64,000 nt of DNA. Origin: Deinococcus hopiensis KR-140 (GTDB taxonomy: Bacteria > Deinococcota > Deinococci > Deinococcales > Deinococcaceae). Numbering within the stretch: the stretch's first letter is position 1; each line of letters begins with the position of its first letter. The notes under the pieces were generated by a model. The model worked only from the letters and a program-made list of their open reading frames with translations, searched no databases and was not told the DNA's origin. Shown here one piece after another: positions 1-13,508 of this stretch. The stretch is taken from positions 1,042,001-1,106,000 of the forward strand of contig NZ_FWWU01000009.1 in assembly GCF_900176165.1 (NCBI RefSeq), in the 5' to 3' direction. A program made the translations under genes and the position numbers.

Positions 1-23
1 GCGGGCCTCCTTTCTGATAGGCG

Positions 24-67
24 GACACGCGGGGCGGGGCCATCTCCGCGCCCGCGTCCCGCGTGTC
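24..67. repeat. 10-bp perfect inverted repeat near window edge
   Basis: The arms GACACGCGGG (24-33) and CCCGCGTGTC (58-67) are exact reverse complements around a 24-base GC-rich centre. It sits just beyond the 3' end of the solute-binding protein gene. It could be a second transcription terminator or a mobile hairpin; no T-run follows on either strand. Confidence 0.4.
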
Positions 68-74
68 TTATGCC

Positions 75-108
75 GGAGGAAAAGAGGCCAGGTCGCCCCT
101 CTTCCTCC
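75..108 (-). terminator. hairpin terminator of the solute-binding protein gene
   Basis: GGAGGAA and GAGG (75-87) pair with CCTC and TTCCTCC (98-108), giving an 11-bp stem with a two-base bulge. It lies 9 bases past the stop codon of the minus-strand gene ending at 117. The downstream U-run is weak, so factor-independent action is inferred. Confidence 0.5.
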
Positions 109-116
109 AGTCGGCG

Positions 117-1694
<1,578 letters not shown>

Positions 1695-1791
1695 GAAGCC
1701 TCCGTCTGCCGCATTCACGCGCCGTGCCCCTGACCCTGAGGGGAAGAGGCAGCGGAAAGTGAAGGGCAGGTCAAAAACACAGGTGTGCCCC

Positions 1792-1821
1792 AGCGTAGGG
1801 GTCTGTCTATAGGACTGTCAA
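1792..1821 (-). promoter_or_regulatory. sigma70-type promoter for the substrate-binding protein gene
   Basis: On the minus strand a perfect TTGACA (1816-1821) is followed after 18 bases by TACGCT (1792-1797). Transcription would begin near 1785 and leave a leader of about 90 bases before the ATG at 1694. This gene also has a clear ribosome binding site, consistent with a leadered message. Confidence 0.6.
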
Positions 1822-2071
1822 GGTGAGCACGCCGAGAAAACGAAGCAGGCGGGTGAAAGCATATGCACGGCCAGGACGCTTTTTTCACTCCTCTTTCCAG
1901 GGTCTTGCCGCCTCAGGGGGAGGTGTGGGCGTCCACACCGGCATACAGGAAGAGACCCCCACGGGAACGGGGGGCGCACAGCCTCCCGTCCACTTTGCAA
2001 GTATGCACTCTAGACGGTGGGCGGATTGCTCGGCGCCGGCGCCGGGGCGCCCCACCCCTTGCGCAGGCAGA

Positions 2072-4153
<2,082 letters not shown>

Positions 4154-4229
4154 GTCCCTCCCAGCATGGCGTATGGCGGCTGACGGGAGATGAAGCGCCC
4201 GCGACATCCTCCCCATCTGGCGGGGCACA

Positions 4230-4772
4230 ATGGCGGGCGTGCCCAGTGGACGCGTTCACAACCTCATCAACATCGCCGCCTACAGCGTCCTCGCCGCCGG
4301 GGTCCTCGTCGCCACCCGGCAAAGCCTCGTGGCAGTCGCGCCTGCCCAGGCCCTGAACTTCACCCTGGGCTTTTTTGCCGGCACCTTCTTGCTCTCGCCG
4401 GACCTGGACCTCGCCGACGGGCAGGTGGACAGCAAGCGGCGCTGGGGGCCACTGGGCGTCCTGTGGGTGCCTTACGGCCGGATGTTCAGTCACCGGGGCC
4501 TCTCGCACACCTGGTTGCTGGGGCCGCTGACCCGGCTGGTCTACCTCGGCCTGATCGTGGGCTTTGCCGCGGGGCTGCTGCGCTTCGCCTGGCCGCAGAT
4601 GCCGCTGCCCGCCCTCACGCTGCCGCAACCCCTTGGCCTCAAGGTGTTCGCGCCCCTGCTGCTGGGGTATTACGTCAGCCAGTGGCTGCACCTGATGGCC
4701 GACGGCGTGCGCCCGGACCACGGGATGCGCCACGGCATGAAAAAGGTGCGTCAAGTGAGGAAAAGGCTCTGA
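4230..4772 (+). CDS. DUF2227-type putative metal-binding membrane protein
   Basis: 180-residue membrane protein resembling the DUF2227 group of putative metal-binding proteins. It has several hydrophobic helices (about residues 10-30, 75-100 and 130-150) and conserved acidic and histidine patches: SPDLDLADG, FSHRGLSHTWLLG and QWLHLMADGVRPDHG. These H/D clusters look like a metal site near the membrane. It is divergent from the protease gene, whose start lies about 75 bases away. The biochemical function is unknown for the family. Confidence 0.75.
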   Translation: MAGVPSGRVHNLINIAAYSVLAAGVLVATRQSLVAVAPAQALNFTLGFFAGTFLLSPDLDLADGQVDSKRRWGPLGVLWVPYGRMFSHRGLSHTWLLGPLTRLVYLGLIVGFAAGLLRFAWPQMPLPALTLPQPLGLKVFAPLLLGYYVSQWLHLMADGVRPDHGMRHGMKKVRQVRKRL

Positions 4773-4994
4773 GCCGGAGGGCCTGCGGCCCGGAGTTCCG
4801 GCTCAGACGGGCCAGGTTCCGGGCCCACTTCCCCGCACCGGCCGTTCGTCTGGACCCAGGCGCCGCTGTCCTTCCCGGTGGCGCTGGCCGCCTTGCTGGT
4901 GACGCGGGACCCGCTGCGCGTCCTGGCCCGAACTGCCGAAAACAGCAGGGTTCGGGACCCGCTGGAGAAACGGTCCTGACGGGCAGGACGCGCC

Positions 4995-5735
4995 TCACTC
5001 CACCCGCGTCTGGAAGACCATCACCTCGCTCGCCTCGGTCACGGGGCCGCCCTGAAAGCTCCCCGTCACGCGCGGCGGTCCGAAGCCTGCGCAGCGCAGC
5101 AACCACTCGACCTCATAACGGGTGTAGTAGCGCTGGGTCAGGGTATAGGGCCGCCGGGTGACTGCGCCGCCGGGGGCCGTGGTGTCCACGAAGTATTCGG
5201 TGGTCAACATCTGGTGGGGCGCGTCGTGGCGCTGAATCAGGAACACGTCGGTCCTGGCCCCATCGGGGTGGTAAAAGGTCTCCCCCTCGTGCCGCAGCGT
5301 GTTCATCGCGCCCAGACGGGGCACATACAGGTCAAAGACGAACGCGCCGCTGGGTTGGAGATGCTGGCGGACGTTTTGCAGCGCTTCCAACTGCTCCCCA
5401 GGCGTGTACAGGTGCATCAGGGCATTGAAGGGTGCGATGACGAGGGCAAAGCGTTCCTCCAGCCGGAAGGTCCCCGCCTCGCCCTGCACGAAGTCGAGCC
5501 GCAGGCCCTCTGCCCGCGCCCGTTCCTGCCCGCGTTCGATCATGCGCGCACTCGGCTCCAGCCCCAGCACCGAGACGCCCCGCCGCGCGAGAAAGGCGGT
5601 CACGCGGCCTGTGCCTGCGCCAATTTCAAGCACCCGCCCGCCCACCCGCTCGGCCACCCCCGCGTAGAAGTGCAGGTCATCGCGGTACACGTCGTACTGG
5701 CGATCATAAAGCTCTGCGAAGTCGTCGTAGTTCAC
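4995..5735 (-). CDS. class I SAM-dependent methyltransferase
   Basis: 246-residue Rossmann-fold methyltransferase. Motif I VLEIGAGTGRVTAFLARRG (about 35-53) binds S-adenosylmethionine, LGLEPSARMIE is the acidic loop, and LVIAPFNALMHL is motif IV. Its GTG start overlaps the stop of the upstream glycosyltransferase as GTGA, so translation is coupled and it is the last gene of the fabZ operon. The context suggests methylation of a lipid, glycolipid or related small molecule. The exact substrate cannot be told from sequence. Confidence 0.85.
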   Translation of the reverse strand: MNYDDFAELYDRQYDVYRDDLHFYAGVAERVGGRVLEIGAGTGRVTAFLARRGVSVLGLEPSARMIERGQERARAEGLRLDFVQGEAGTFRLEERFALVIAPFNALMHLYTPGEQLEALQNVRQHLQPSGAFVFDLYVPRLGAMNTLRHEGETFYHPDGARTDVFLIQRHDAPHQMLTTEYFVDTTAPGGAVTRRPYTLTQRYYTRYEVEWLLRCAGFGPPRVTGSFQGGPVTEASEVMVFQTRVE

Positions 5736-6937
5736 GGCGTGTCCACCAAATGGGGCACGCGGCCCAGCTTGTGCAGCAGCGCCGCCGCCGCCCGGTCTGC
5801 CGCGTCGGGCACGCCGAGGGCGCGGGAGGCTGCACTCAGCCGGGCGTGTTCGTCGCCGTCGAGGGCCCGCAGGACTGCGGAGCGCAGCCCACCGATGTCC
5901 TGCGCCCAGAGGGCCGCGCCGTGCCGCACGAGGTAGGCCGCGTTCTTCTCCTCCTGCCCGGGAATGGGCTCGTGAAGCACCATCGGCGCGCCGAGCGCCG
6001 TTGCCTCGGCCACCGTCAGGCCGCCCGCCTTGCCCACGACGAGGTCCGACGCCGCGAGCAGTTCGGGAAAGTGGAGCGTGTAGCCCAGCGAATGCACCGT
6101 CGCGCCGCCAATTCGCCGGACTCCCCGCTCGGTCGCTCCCGCGAGCACAAGCACCTGCACGTGGCGGCCCAGATTGCTCAGTTCGGCCAGCACGCGGGCC
6201 TGGGCATGGTAGATGCCGGTGCCACCGCCCGACAGCAGGACCAGGGGCAGGTCTGGGCGCAGACCGTGTTTTTCCCGCAGTGCTCTACGGTCCGCGCCCA
6301 GCAGCCCGCGGTACACCGGGCTGATGGGAATGCCCGTCACGGCCACGTTCTCGTCCCGGATGCCCCAGCGCGCGGCTTCCTCGCGGCCCTCGGGATTTGC
6401 CACCATCAGCAGTTGGGCCTCGTGCCGCGCGGAGTGGTGATGAACGTAGTAGTCCGTGACGATCAGGGCAATGGGGAAGTCGGCCCGGAGCCGCCGCCGC
6501 ACGCCGTCCGCCACGCCCACGGGGGTGGGGTGGCCGCACACCACCACGTCGGGCCGCAACTCGCGCAACTCGGGCAGCATGCCGCGCTGGCCCAGCCAGT
6601 TAAAGGCGTTGGCGAGAATCCAGGGCTCGTCTTCCCGGTCCATCAGGTGGTAGAAGCGGCGGTAGACGCCCGGCGCGTACTTCAGCCAGGCGTGGTACAG
6701 CCCCACCGTCACGGCCTTTTCCCAGGCGTTGCCGTAGGTCACGTAGTCGCGGTGCCGCACCCGGACGGGGGCGCCCGCGTGCCGCAGCGCTCCTTCCAGC
6801 GCCTCGTTTGCCTGCTTGTGCCCGCTGCCGAAGGAGGCCGAGAGGATAAAGACGTTCAGGTCCGGGCCGGGCGACGTGGCCCTGGAGAAGGCCTCGGGCC
6901 ACCTTCCCCGGTTCGCGCCGTCCCCTCTGCCTTTCAT
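5732..6937 (-). CDS. MGDG synthase/UgtP-like diacylglycerol glycosyltransferase
   Basis: 401-residue GT-B glycosyltransferase (GT28 type) that would move a sugar from a UDP-sugar to diacylglycerol. The N-domain carries FILSASFGSGHKQANEAL, the typical MGDG-synthase lipid-acceptor loop, and PDVVVCGHPTPVGV. The C-domain has LLSGGGTGIYHAQ and the donor-site LVVGKAGGLTVAEATALGAP with HEPIPGQEEKNA. The ATG at 6937 is chosen because its A is also the last base of the TGA stop of the upstream LptF-like gene. It is probably the glycolipid enzyme for the cell envelope of this organism. Confidence 0.87.
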   Translation of the reverse strand: MKGRGDGANRGRWPEAFSRATSPGPDLNVFILSASFGSGHKQANEALEGALRHAGAPVRVRHRDYVTYGNAWEKAVTVGLYHAWLKYAPGVYRRFYHLMDREDEPWILANAFNWLGQRGMLPELRELRPDVVVCGHPTPVGVADGVRRRLRADFPIALIVTDYYVHHHSARHEAQLLMVANPEGREEAARWGIRDENVAVTGIPISPVYRGLLGADRRALREKHGLRPDLPLVLLSGGGTGIYHAQARVLAELSNLGRHVQVLVLAGATERGVRRIGGATVHSLGYTLHFPELLAASDLVVGKAGGLTVAEATALGAPMVLHEPIPGQEEKNAAYLVRHGAALWAQDIGGLRSAVLRALDGDEHARLSAASRALGVPDAADRAAAALLHKLGRVPHLVDTP

Positions 6938-8082
6938 CACGCCCGCCTCAGCTGCCACAGGCCCAGCGCTGCGAACAGCACGTTCGCCAGCCACACGCCC
7001 ACTTCCGGCAGGGCGGGCATGGCTCCGGCCAGCGTCAGTCCAGCGAAAAAGACGAGGTAGTACCCCACGGCGATCAGGAGGGCGATGCCCAGGCTGACCC
7101 CCAGCGTGCGCCCGTAGCGCAGCGCGAACGGCAACGAGGCCAGCGCCAGGACCAGATTGGCGAAAGGCAGCGCCACCTTGCGGTTGAGCGTCAGCCGCGC
7201 CTCCTGCCGGTCCACCGGCGTGACCCCCGCCGCCGTCAGCTTGCGGTGCAGTTCCGGCCAGCCCTCCATGTCCGCCCCGATGACGTCCGCGTACTGGGCG
7301 ATGGCCTGCTTGCGCGACATCCCCGTGTCGAGGTTCAGCGCCGCCTCTGCGGTTTCCGGCACCACCACGTTCTCAAAGACGTTCTGCACCGCTGTCCGGA
7401 AGGCCGCCGGATCGTTGTCCGGCACCCCTGCGAGTTTGGCCGCCTCCCCGTAGTTCACGGTAAAGACCTGATACCCGTACAGGCCCAGTTTCCGGTTCTC
7501 GAAAGTGCCCCGGTCCGCGAAGATGACCGTGCCTCGGCGGGGATCGTCACGTTCCCAGCGCTCCACCCTCACCCCCTGAAGCTCGCGCTTCTGGTGGTCA
7601 TACCCCCGGATAGAGACGGTCAGGTTGTTGCCCAGGTCCACCGTCTTGCCCACGAGTTGCGACAGTCCCCCGCCTGTCAGTACGTCCCAGTACAGGCCGC
7701 GCGTTTCGAGGTTGGCGTGGGGCGCGGTCCACAGGCTCAGCCACACCGCCAGCGCCGTGACGAAGGAGGCCACCACCGCCACGGGCCGCGCGATGCGCCC
7801 CAGCCCAATTCCGCCCGAGCGGATGGCGATCAGCTCGCGCTCGGTGGCGAGGCGGCCAAAGGCCACGACGGTCATCAGCACGGCGGCCATGGGCAGCACC
7901 TTCACCAGCGTGTCGGGTACCTGGTACGCGATCCACCGCCCGATAAGGGACAGCGGCACGTGACGCAGCCACTGGCTGGAGATGAAGAAATACCCGAAGC
8001 TCAGCACCGACGTGAACAGCAGCGTGCCCGCCAACAGCGGCGGCAGCAACTCCCGGGTGACGTAGCGGGTGAGGCGGGTCAC
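6937..8082 (-). CDS. LptF/LptG (YjgP/YjgQ) family permease
   Basis: 381-residue inner-membrane protein. Helices lie near residues 12-35, 50-80, 100-120 and a final cluster of three at 290-375, with a large periplasmic beta-jellyroll between, as in LptF/LptG. The family motifs ERELIAIRSGGIGLGRIARPV and LPFANLVLALASLPFALRYG are present. LptF/G normally extract lipopolysaccharide, but deinococci lack classical LPS, so another lipid cargo is likely. The GTG at 8082 follows AGGGG; in-frame codons upstream read through a hairpin and are unlikely to be translated. The gene is in an operon between fabZ and a diacylglycerol glycosyltransferase. Confidence 0.87.
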   Translation of the reverse strand: MTRLTRYVTRELLPPLLAGTLLFTSVLSFGYFFISSQWLRHVPLSLIGRWIAYQVPDTLVKVLPMAAVLMTVVAFGRLATERELIAIRSGGIGLGRIARPVAVVASFVTALAVWLSLWTAPHANLETRGLYWDVLTGGGLSQLVGKTVDLGNNLTVSIRGYDHQKRELQGVRVERWERDDPRRGTVIFADRGTFENRKLGLYGYQVFTVNYGEAAKLAGVPDNDPAAFRTAVQNVFENVVVPETAEAALNLDTGMSRKQAIAQYADVIGADMEGWPELHRKLTAAGVTPVDRQEARLTLNRKVALPFANLVLALASLPFALRYGRTLGVSLGIALLIAVGYYLVFFAGLTLAGAMPALPEVGVWLANVLFAALGLWQLRRA

Positions 8083-8102
8083 CCCATGCCCCTGGTGCCG
8101 GG

Positions 8103-8168
8103 CGTGGAGCGTGGAGGGCGAAGCGTGGAAGGTGGAGCCGCCCCCGCCCCCGCTCTCCACGCTCCACG
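8103..8168. repeat. 14-bp perfect inverted repeat between fabZ and lptF-like gene
   Basis: CGTGGAGCGTGGAG (8103-8116) and CTCCACGCTCCACG (8155-8168) are exact complements with a 38-base centre that itself repeats the GCGTGGA word. It fills the leader of the LptF-like gene inside the operon. It may attenuate read-through or modulate RNA stability, or be an inserted repeat. Confidence 0.55.
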
Positions 8169-8179
8169 TCCCACGGCCC

Positions 8180-8608
8180 TCACCCCTTTGCCACCGCGAA
8201 GAGAATCGTCGCCTCCGCCGCCACTTGTCCGTCCACCTCGGCGCGGCAGGTGGTCTTGCCCAGACCCCGGCGCAAGAATTCCAGCTTTGCGTGCAGGTGC
8301 AGCTGGTCGCCGGGAATCACCTTGCGCTTGAAGCGGGCTCCCTCCACCCCCGCGAGGTAGCCGATGGTGCCGGGTTCCATTTCACCGTGCAGGCAGAACA
8401 TACTGGCCTGCGCGAGCGCTTCCACAATCAGTACGCCGGGCATCACGGGTTCCTGCGGAAAGTGACCGGGGAAAAAGGGCTCATTGACCGTCACGTTTTT
8501 CAGCGCGTGGACCTCGCCGCCCTCGGCGCGGAGGACCCGGTCCACCAGGACGAAGGGAAAGCGGTGGGGCAAGATTTTCAGTACGTCCTGAATCAGCATG
8601 GGTTCCAT
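8180..8608 (-). CDS. fabZ: 3-hydroxyacyl-[acyl-carrier-protein] dehydratase FabZ
   Basis: 142-residue hot-dog-fold dehydratase of type II fatty acid synthesis, removing water from 3-hydroxyacyl-ACP to give trans-2-enoyl-ACP. The signature LPHRFPFVLVDRV holds the catalytic His near residue 15. FPGHFPQEPVMPGVLIVEAL holds the catalytic Glu. The length is typical. AGGAGA precedes the ATG. It heads the run with the LptF-like permease, glycosyltransferase and methyltransferase, linking acyl chain synthesis to envelope lipid assembly. Confidence 0.95.
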   Translation of the reverse strand: MEPMLIQDVLKILPHRFPFVLVDRVLRAEGGEVHALKNVTVNEPFFPGHFPQEPVMPGVLIVEALAQASMFCLHGEMEPGTIGYLAGVEGARFKRKVIPGDQLHLHAKLEFLRRGLGKTTCRAEVDGQVAAEATILFAVAKG

Positions 8609-8740
8609 GACTCGTTCTCTCCTGCGGAAGCCAGATGTGGAGGGTGAGAAGCGGAAGCCCCTCGCGCCCTCCGGCGGCCAAAACGCCCTGAGGGTAGCAC
8701 GCGTATCTGACGCTGCCTGCGCCGCTTTTTGGCCGGACGT

Positions 8741-9043
8741 TCAGCTCCTGGGCTTGACGTAGGCCGTCAGGGCCGCGAGCAGGCTGGTCAGGACGGTCAG
8801 GCCCAGCGCGCGGGAAAAACCAACCGTCTGGCTCAGGCCCGCCTGGCCGGTCAGCAGCGTTTCCAGGGTGCCCACCGAACGCAGCCACAGCGGCGCGCCC
8901 GGGTTGAGGTTGGCGAAACTCCCCAGGGTAAACACGGCCAGCCCCAACGTGACGAGGAACAGCAGGGCGAACCCCAGCCAGTTCAGAATCCGCACGGTTG
9001 TGTCCACCTTGCCTGCGCCCTCAAGCCCATAGATGCGCGGCAT
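8741..9043 (-). CDS. small two-helix membrane protein, unknown function
   Basis: 100-residue hypothetical protein. Hydrophobic segments at about 20-42 (LNWLGFALLFLVTLGLAVFTL) and 78-95 are separated by a short polar loop. No known family is recognised. It lies alone between fabZ and the divergent GNAT gene. No clear ribosome binding site is seen, so the start is uncertain. Confidence 0.55.
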   Translation of the reverse strand: MPRIYGLEGAGKVDTTVRILNWLGFALLFLVTLGLAVFTLGSFANLNPGAPLWLRSVGTLETLLTGQAGLSQTVGFSRALGLTVLTSLLAALTAYVKPRS

Positions 9044-9217
9044 TCTAGCGGGCCCGGGTGCGCTTCGTCCTTTCCATTTCTGCGCAGGCCGCGTCGCCAG
9101 CCCCCAGCTCTTATGATCGGGGAGGGCCGCAGTCGGTGGCGTTCCCCCGCGGCCTGTTCAGAACGGCAGCTGCCGCAGCGCGTGACGTGTACCCGCCGAC
9201 TCCCCCGAGGAGAACCC

Positions 9218-10276
9218 ATGACCCTGCCCGCGCCCTTCGCTCCGGAGGTTCTCGACCTGCGCCGCGCCACGGAGACCGAGTACCGAGAGTTGTATGCCTT
9301 TGCGGAAGCCATCCGCCAGGAACGCTCGCCTGACGATCCTCCAGTAACGTTCGGGGCGTTTCAGGCCCAGTTCGCCGCCATTCCGGACTTCGCGGAGGTG
9401 TGGGCGTGGCGGGTCCGCGACCGCGAGCAGCTGGTCGCCTTTGCCACATGCGTGGTGCTGAACCTGGACCACAACCGGCACGTGGCGGACGTGTCGGTGG
9501 AGGTGCTTGCCTCCTACCGCCGCCGGGGGCTGGGGCGCGCCCTGTTCACGGCAACTGTAGACGCGGTGGAGGCCTGTGGCCGGACGCTGCTGCTGCTGAA
9601 CACCAATGACCGCATTCCCAGTGGCGTGCGGGCGCTGGAGCGGGTGGGCGCCGAGTCGGGACTGGCGCAGCACGTCAATCAGCTCGTGCTCGCGGAGCTG
9701 GCCCCAGACCTCCTGGACCGCTGGCTTGCGCGGGGGGCCGAACGGGCCGGGGCCTATGGGCTCATGGTGATCGACGGCCTGTATCCCGAGGAGCACTTCC
9801 CCGCCCTGGTGGACCTGATGGCGGAAAACAACACCATTCCGCGCGGCGACCTGCAGCTGGAGGACTGGAAGACCGACGAGGAGATGTTGCGGACCATGAA
9901 CGCCCAACACGCGGCTTCGGGGCGGCGTCGCCTGCTCGTGGCGGCCCAGCACCGCGACACCGGGCGGCTGGACGGATACTCGGAACTCGGCTGGCACCCC
10001 GACCGGCCCGCCATCGTGAGCCAGGGGGGAACGGTGGTCCGTCCCGAAACGCGCGGGCTGGGCCTCGGGCGTTTGCTGAAGGCCGAGAACCTGCGGCTCC
10101 TGCTGGCCGAGAACCCCGGAGCGCGCTTTGTGCGGACCACAAACGCCGACACGAACGCCGCCATGCTGAGCATCAACGCCGAGCTGGGCTTCCGGCCCTA
10201 CCAGGCCACCACCATGTGGCAGCTGCCGCTGGACCGGGCGCAGACCTACCTGCGGGCCGCCGTAGCCGGGGTGTAG
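9218..10276 (+). CDS. protein with two tandem GNAT acetyltransferase domains
   Basis: 352 residues with two GNAT folds. The N-terminal copy has the acetyl-CoA pyrophosphate loop YRRRGLGRALFTATVDAV (about residue 95-112). The C-terminal copy has RPETRGLGLGRLLKAENLRLL (about 270-290) followed by NAAMLSINAELGFRP. The double architecture resembles mycothiol-synthase-like and other bi-GNAT proteins. The start at 9218 follows GAGGAGA at the right distance; the longer open frame upstream has no signal. The acceptor substrate is unknown. Confidence 0.85.
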   Translation: MTLPAPFAPEVLDLRRATETEYRELYAFAEAIRQERSPDDPPVTFGAFQAQFAAIPDFAEVWAWRVRDREQLVAFATCVVLNLDHNRHVADVSVEVLASYRRRGLGRALFTATVDAVEACGRTLLLLNTNDRIPSGVRALERVGAESGLAQHVNQLVLAELAPDLLDRWLARGAERAGAYGLMVIDGLYPEEHFPALVDLMAENNTIPRGDLQLEDWKTDEEMLRTMNAQHAASGRRRLLVAAQHRDTGRLDGYSELGWHPDRPAIVSQGGTVVRPETRGLGLGRLLKAENLRLLLAENPGARFVRTTNADTNAAMLSINAELGFRPYQATTMWQLPLDRAQTYLRAAVAGV

Positions 10277-10348
10277 CGGAGCGGGACTCCCCTTCCCCCG
10301 CCAATTTCGCCCGCGCTGCCTGCCTGAGCGGGCGCTACACTTCGGCCC

Positions 10349-10612
10349 GTGACCCCGCCCTCCGGTCTGCCCGCCCGCGTCCGCGTGACCACCCCGCCCC
10401 TGCCCCTGGCCCCGGCCCTCGCCAGGGCCGCGGCCCGGCTCTGCCCTGAAGCCCCGCAGGAAGTCACGGGCGCGGCCCTCGCCATCGCGGGCGGCTCGGT
10501 GATCGGCGCGGCCCTGCGCTGGACAGGTGGCGGGGCGCTGGGCGTAGACACCGGCTGGCGCGGGCGCGGCATTGAGGAGGCGCTGGGGGAGGCGTTGGGG
10601 AACGAGGGCTGA
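10349..10612 (+). CDS. small hypothetical protein with a GNAT-like loop
   Basis: 87 residues, GTG start. TACACT (10336-10341) lies 7 bases before the start and there is no ribosome binding site, so a leaderless message is inferred. The segment VDTGWRGRGIEEALGEAL near the C-terminus resembles the acetyl-CoA loop of GNAT proteins (RGxGIxxxL), but the rest is too short for a full domain. It could be a trimmed acetyltransferase relative or an unrelated small protein. Confidence 0.5.
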   Translation: MTPPSGLPARVRVTTPPLPLAPALARAAARLCPEAPQEVTGAALAIAGGSVIGAALRWTGGGALGVDTGWRGRGIEEALGEALGNEG

Positions 10613-10693
10613 AGGGAGGTCGCAGGAGGTCTGGCCGGAACAAAGGGCGTTTTGCTTTCGTCTTACCTAACGCCCGTTTGGTAGCCTGAACCC

Positions 10694-11875
10694 ATGACCA
10701 CCCTGACCACCGCCGCCGAAGCGGGCATGGCCTTTGCCCTGTCGAGCGATCAGCGCATGATCGTGCAGCACGTCCGTGAGTACGCCCGCGCCGAGATCGC
10801 TCCCAAGGCTGCGGAGTATGACCGCAGCGGTGAGTTTCCCCAGGAGCAGTTGCGCGGCCTGGCCGAGATGGGCCTGTTGGGCGCGACGGTGCCGGAAGCG
10901 TGGGATGGGGCGGGCCTGGACTCGGTGACCTACGCCCTGTGTCTGGAGGAAATCGCGGCGGCGGACGCGAGCGTGGCCGTGATCGTCTCCGTGCAAAATG
11001 GTCTGCCCGAGCAGATGATCTTGAAGTACGGCACCGACATGCAGCGCGAGAAATACCTCAAACCTCTGGCACGCGGCGAGAAGATCGGGGCCTTTTGCCT
11101 CACCGAGAGCAGCGCGGGCAGTGACGCCGCCAGCCTACGCCTGAAGGCCGAGCGGGACGGAGACGGCTGGGTCCTGAACGGCTCCAAAGCCTGGATCACG
11201 TCGGGTGGGCAAGCCGAGACGTACCTCGTTATGGCCCGGACGGGTGGCTCCGGAGCGCGCGGCGTGTCGTGCTTTATCGTCGAAAAGGGAATGCCGGGCC
11301 TGAGCTTTGGCCGGCCCGAGGAGAAGATGGGCCTGCACGCCGCCCATACCACCACCGTTACCTTCGACGGCGTGCGGGTGCCGGACGAGAACCGGGTGGG
11401 CGAGGAAGGCCAGGGCTTGATTGTGGCCCTCGCCAGTCTGGATGCGGGGCGCATCGGAATTGCCATGCAGGCCCTTGGGATTGCCCGCGCCGCGCTGGAA
11501 CACGCCGCCCGCTACGCCGCTGAGCGCGAGCAGTTCGGCAAGAAGCTCCGCGAGTTCGAGGGCGTGTCGTTCAAGGTGGCGCGCATGGCCGCCCGCATCG
11601 AGTCGGCCCGGCTGGTGGCGCTGAAGGCCGCGTGGCTCAAGGACCAGGGGCAGCCCTATGGGAAGGAGGCCAGCATGGCGAAGCTGCTGGCCTCCGAGGC
11701 CGCCGTGGACGTGACGCGGGACGCCATCCAGATTTTCGGAGGCAACGGCTACAGCCGCGAGTACCCGGTGGAACGGCTGTACCGTGACGCCAAAGTGACG
11801 GAGATTTACGAGGGAACCTCGGAGATTCAGCAGCTGGTAATCAGCCGGGCCGTGTTTGCCGAGTACGGGGAGTAG
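10694..11875 (+). CDS. acyl-CoA dehydrogenase
   Basis: 393-residue FAD flavoenzyme that oxidises acyl-CoA to 2-enoyl-CoA, passing electrons to ETF. The family blocks FCLTESSAGSDAASLRL and WITSGGQA bind flavin and substrate, and the catalytic Glu is in VTEIYEGTSEIQQLV near the C-terminus. QIFGGNGYSREYPVERLYRD is also typical. TAGCCT (10682-10687) stands 6 bases before the ATG without a ribosome binding site, so it is probably leaderless. A second in-frame ATG at 10730 is a possible alternative start. The role is fatty acid or branched-chain acyl oxidation. Confidence 0.93.
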   Translation: MTTLTTAAEAGMAFALSSDQRMIVQHVREYARAEIAPKAAEYDRSGEFPQEQLRGLAEMGLLGATVPEAWDGAGLDSVTYALCLEEIAAADASVAVIVSVQNGLPEQMILKYGTDMQREKYLKPLARGEKIGAFCLTESSAGSDAASLRLKAERDGDGWVLNGSKAWITSGGQAETYLVMARTGGSGARGVSCFIVEKGMPGLSFGRPEEKMGLHAAHTTTVTFDGVRVPDENRVGEEGQGLIVALASLDAGRIGIAMQALGIARAALEHAARYAAEREQFGKKLREFEGVSFKVARMAARIESARLVALKAAWLKDQGQPYGKEASMAKLLASEAAVDVTRDAIQIFGGNGYSREYPVERLYRDAKVTEIYEGTSEIQQLVISRAVFAEYGE

Positions 11876-11968
11876 GGGTTGGGAGCTTGTGGAGCAGGAA
11901 GGGGTTTGTCGCTGCGCTGGGGGGGCCGGAGGGAGATTGGTTTTGCCCCGGCTGCGTTCCCCGCTGGA

Positions 11969-12090
11969 GCATTTGTCAAAAAGGAGACTTCTTTTTGACT
12001 GCGCCCGGCGAGCGAACTTGAATGCCCACAGGGGAGAATGGGACGCCGTGAGGGCTGCCCTTCCGCGCGGCGCCCCATTCTCCCCTGTGC
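11969..12090 (+). repeat. dispersed structured repeat, family 1, copy A
   Basis: Begins at GCATTTGTC, carries the hairpin GTCAAAAAG...CTTTTTGAC and then a long GC stem that pairs GGGGAGAATGGG with CCCATTCTCCCC. Sequence order matches the copies at 14223, 19139, 27487, 38926 (minus) and 52304 (minus). The right end is diverged compared with the TGCGC end of other copies. It lies between two convergent genes. Confidence 0.8.
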
Positions 12091-12125
12091 TCGAGAAGGC
12101 GCGGCGGTGGGCCGCGTTCAGGTGG

Positions 12126-12170
12126 ACAGGCCCCCGCGCTGCGCAGCAGCGCGGGCCTGGCGAAGCCAGG
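12126..12170. terminator. convergent terminator hairpins
   Basis: CCCGCGCTGC (12133-12142) and GCAGCGCGGG (12146-12155) form a perfect 10-bp stem with a GCA loop, directly followed by a second small stem CCTGGC/GCCAGG. The site lies between the 3' ends of the acyl-CoA dehydrogenase (+) and the aminotransferase (-) and could stop both. No clean T-run is present. Confidence 0.5.
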
Positions 12171-12218
12171 GGTGAGGGCCACAGCCCGGAGGGAAGGGGC
12201 AATCCAGAGGACTCACCC

Positions 12219-13508
<1,290 letters not shown>

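Noticed and set aside
4773..4994. Short plus-strand frame reading PFVWTQAPLSFPVALAALLV
   Set aside because: It looks slightly protein-like but has no start codon or ribosome binding site and is only about 60 codons; possibly a remnant.
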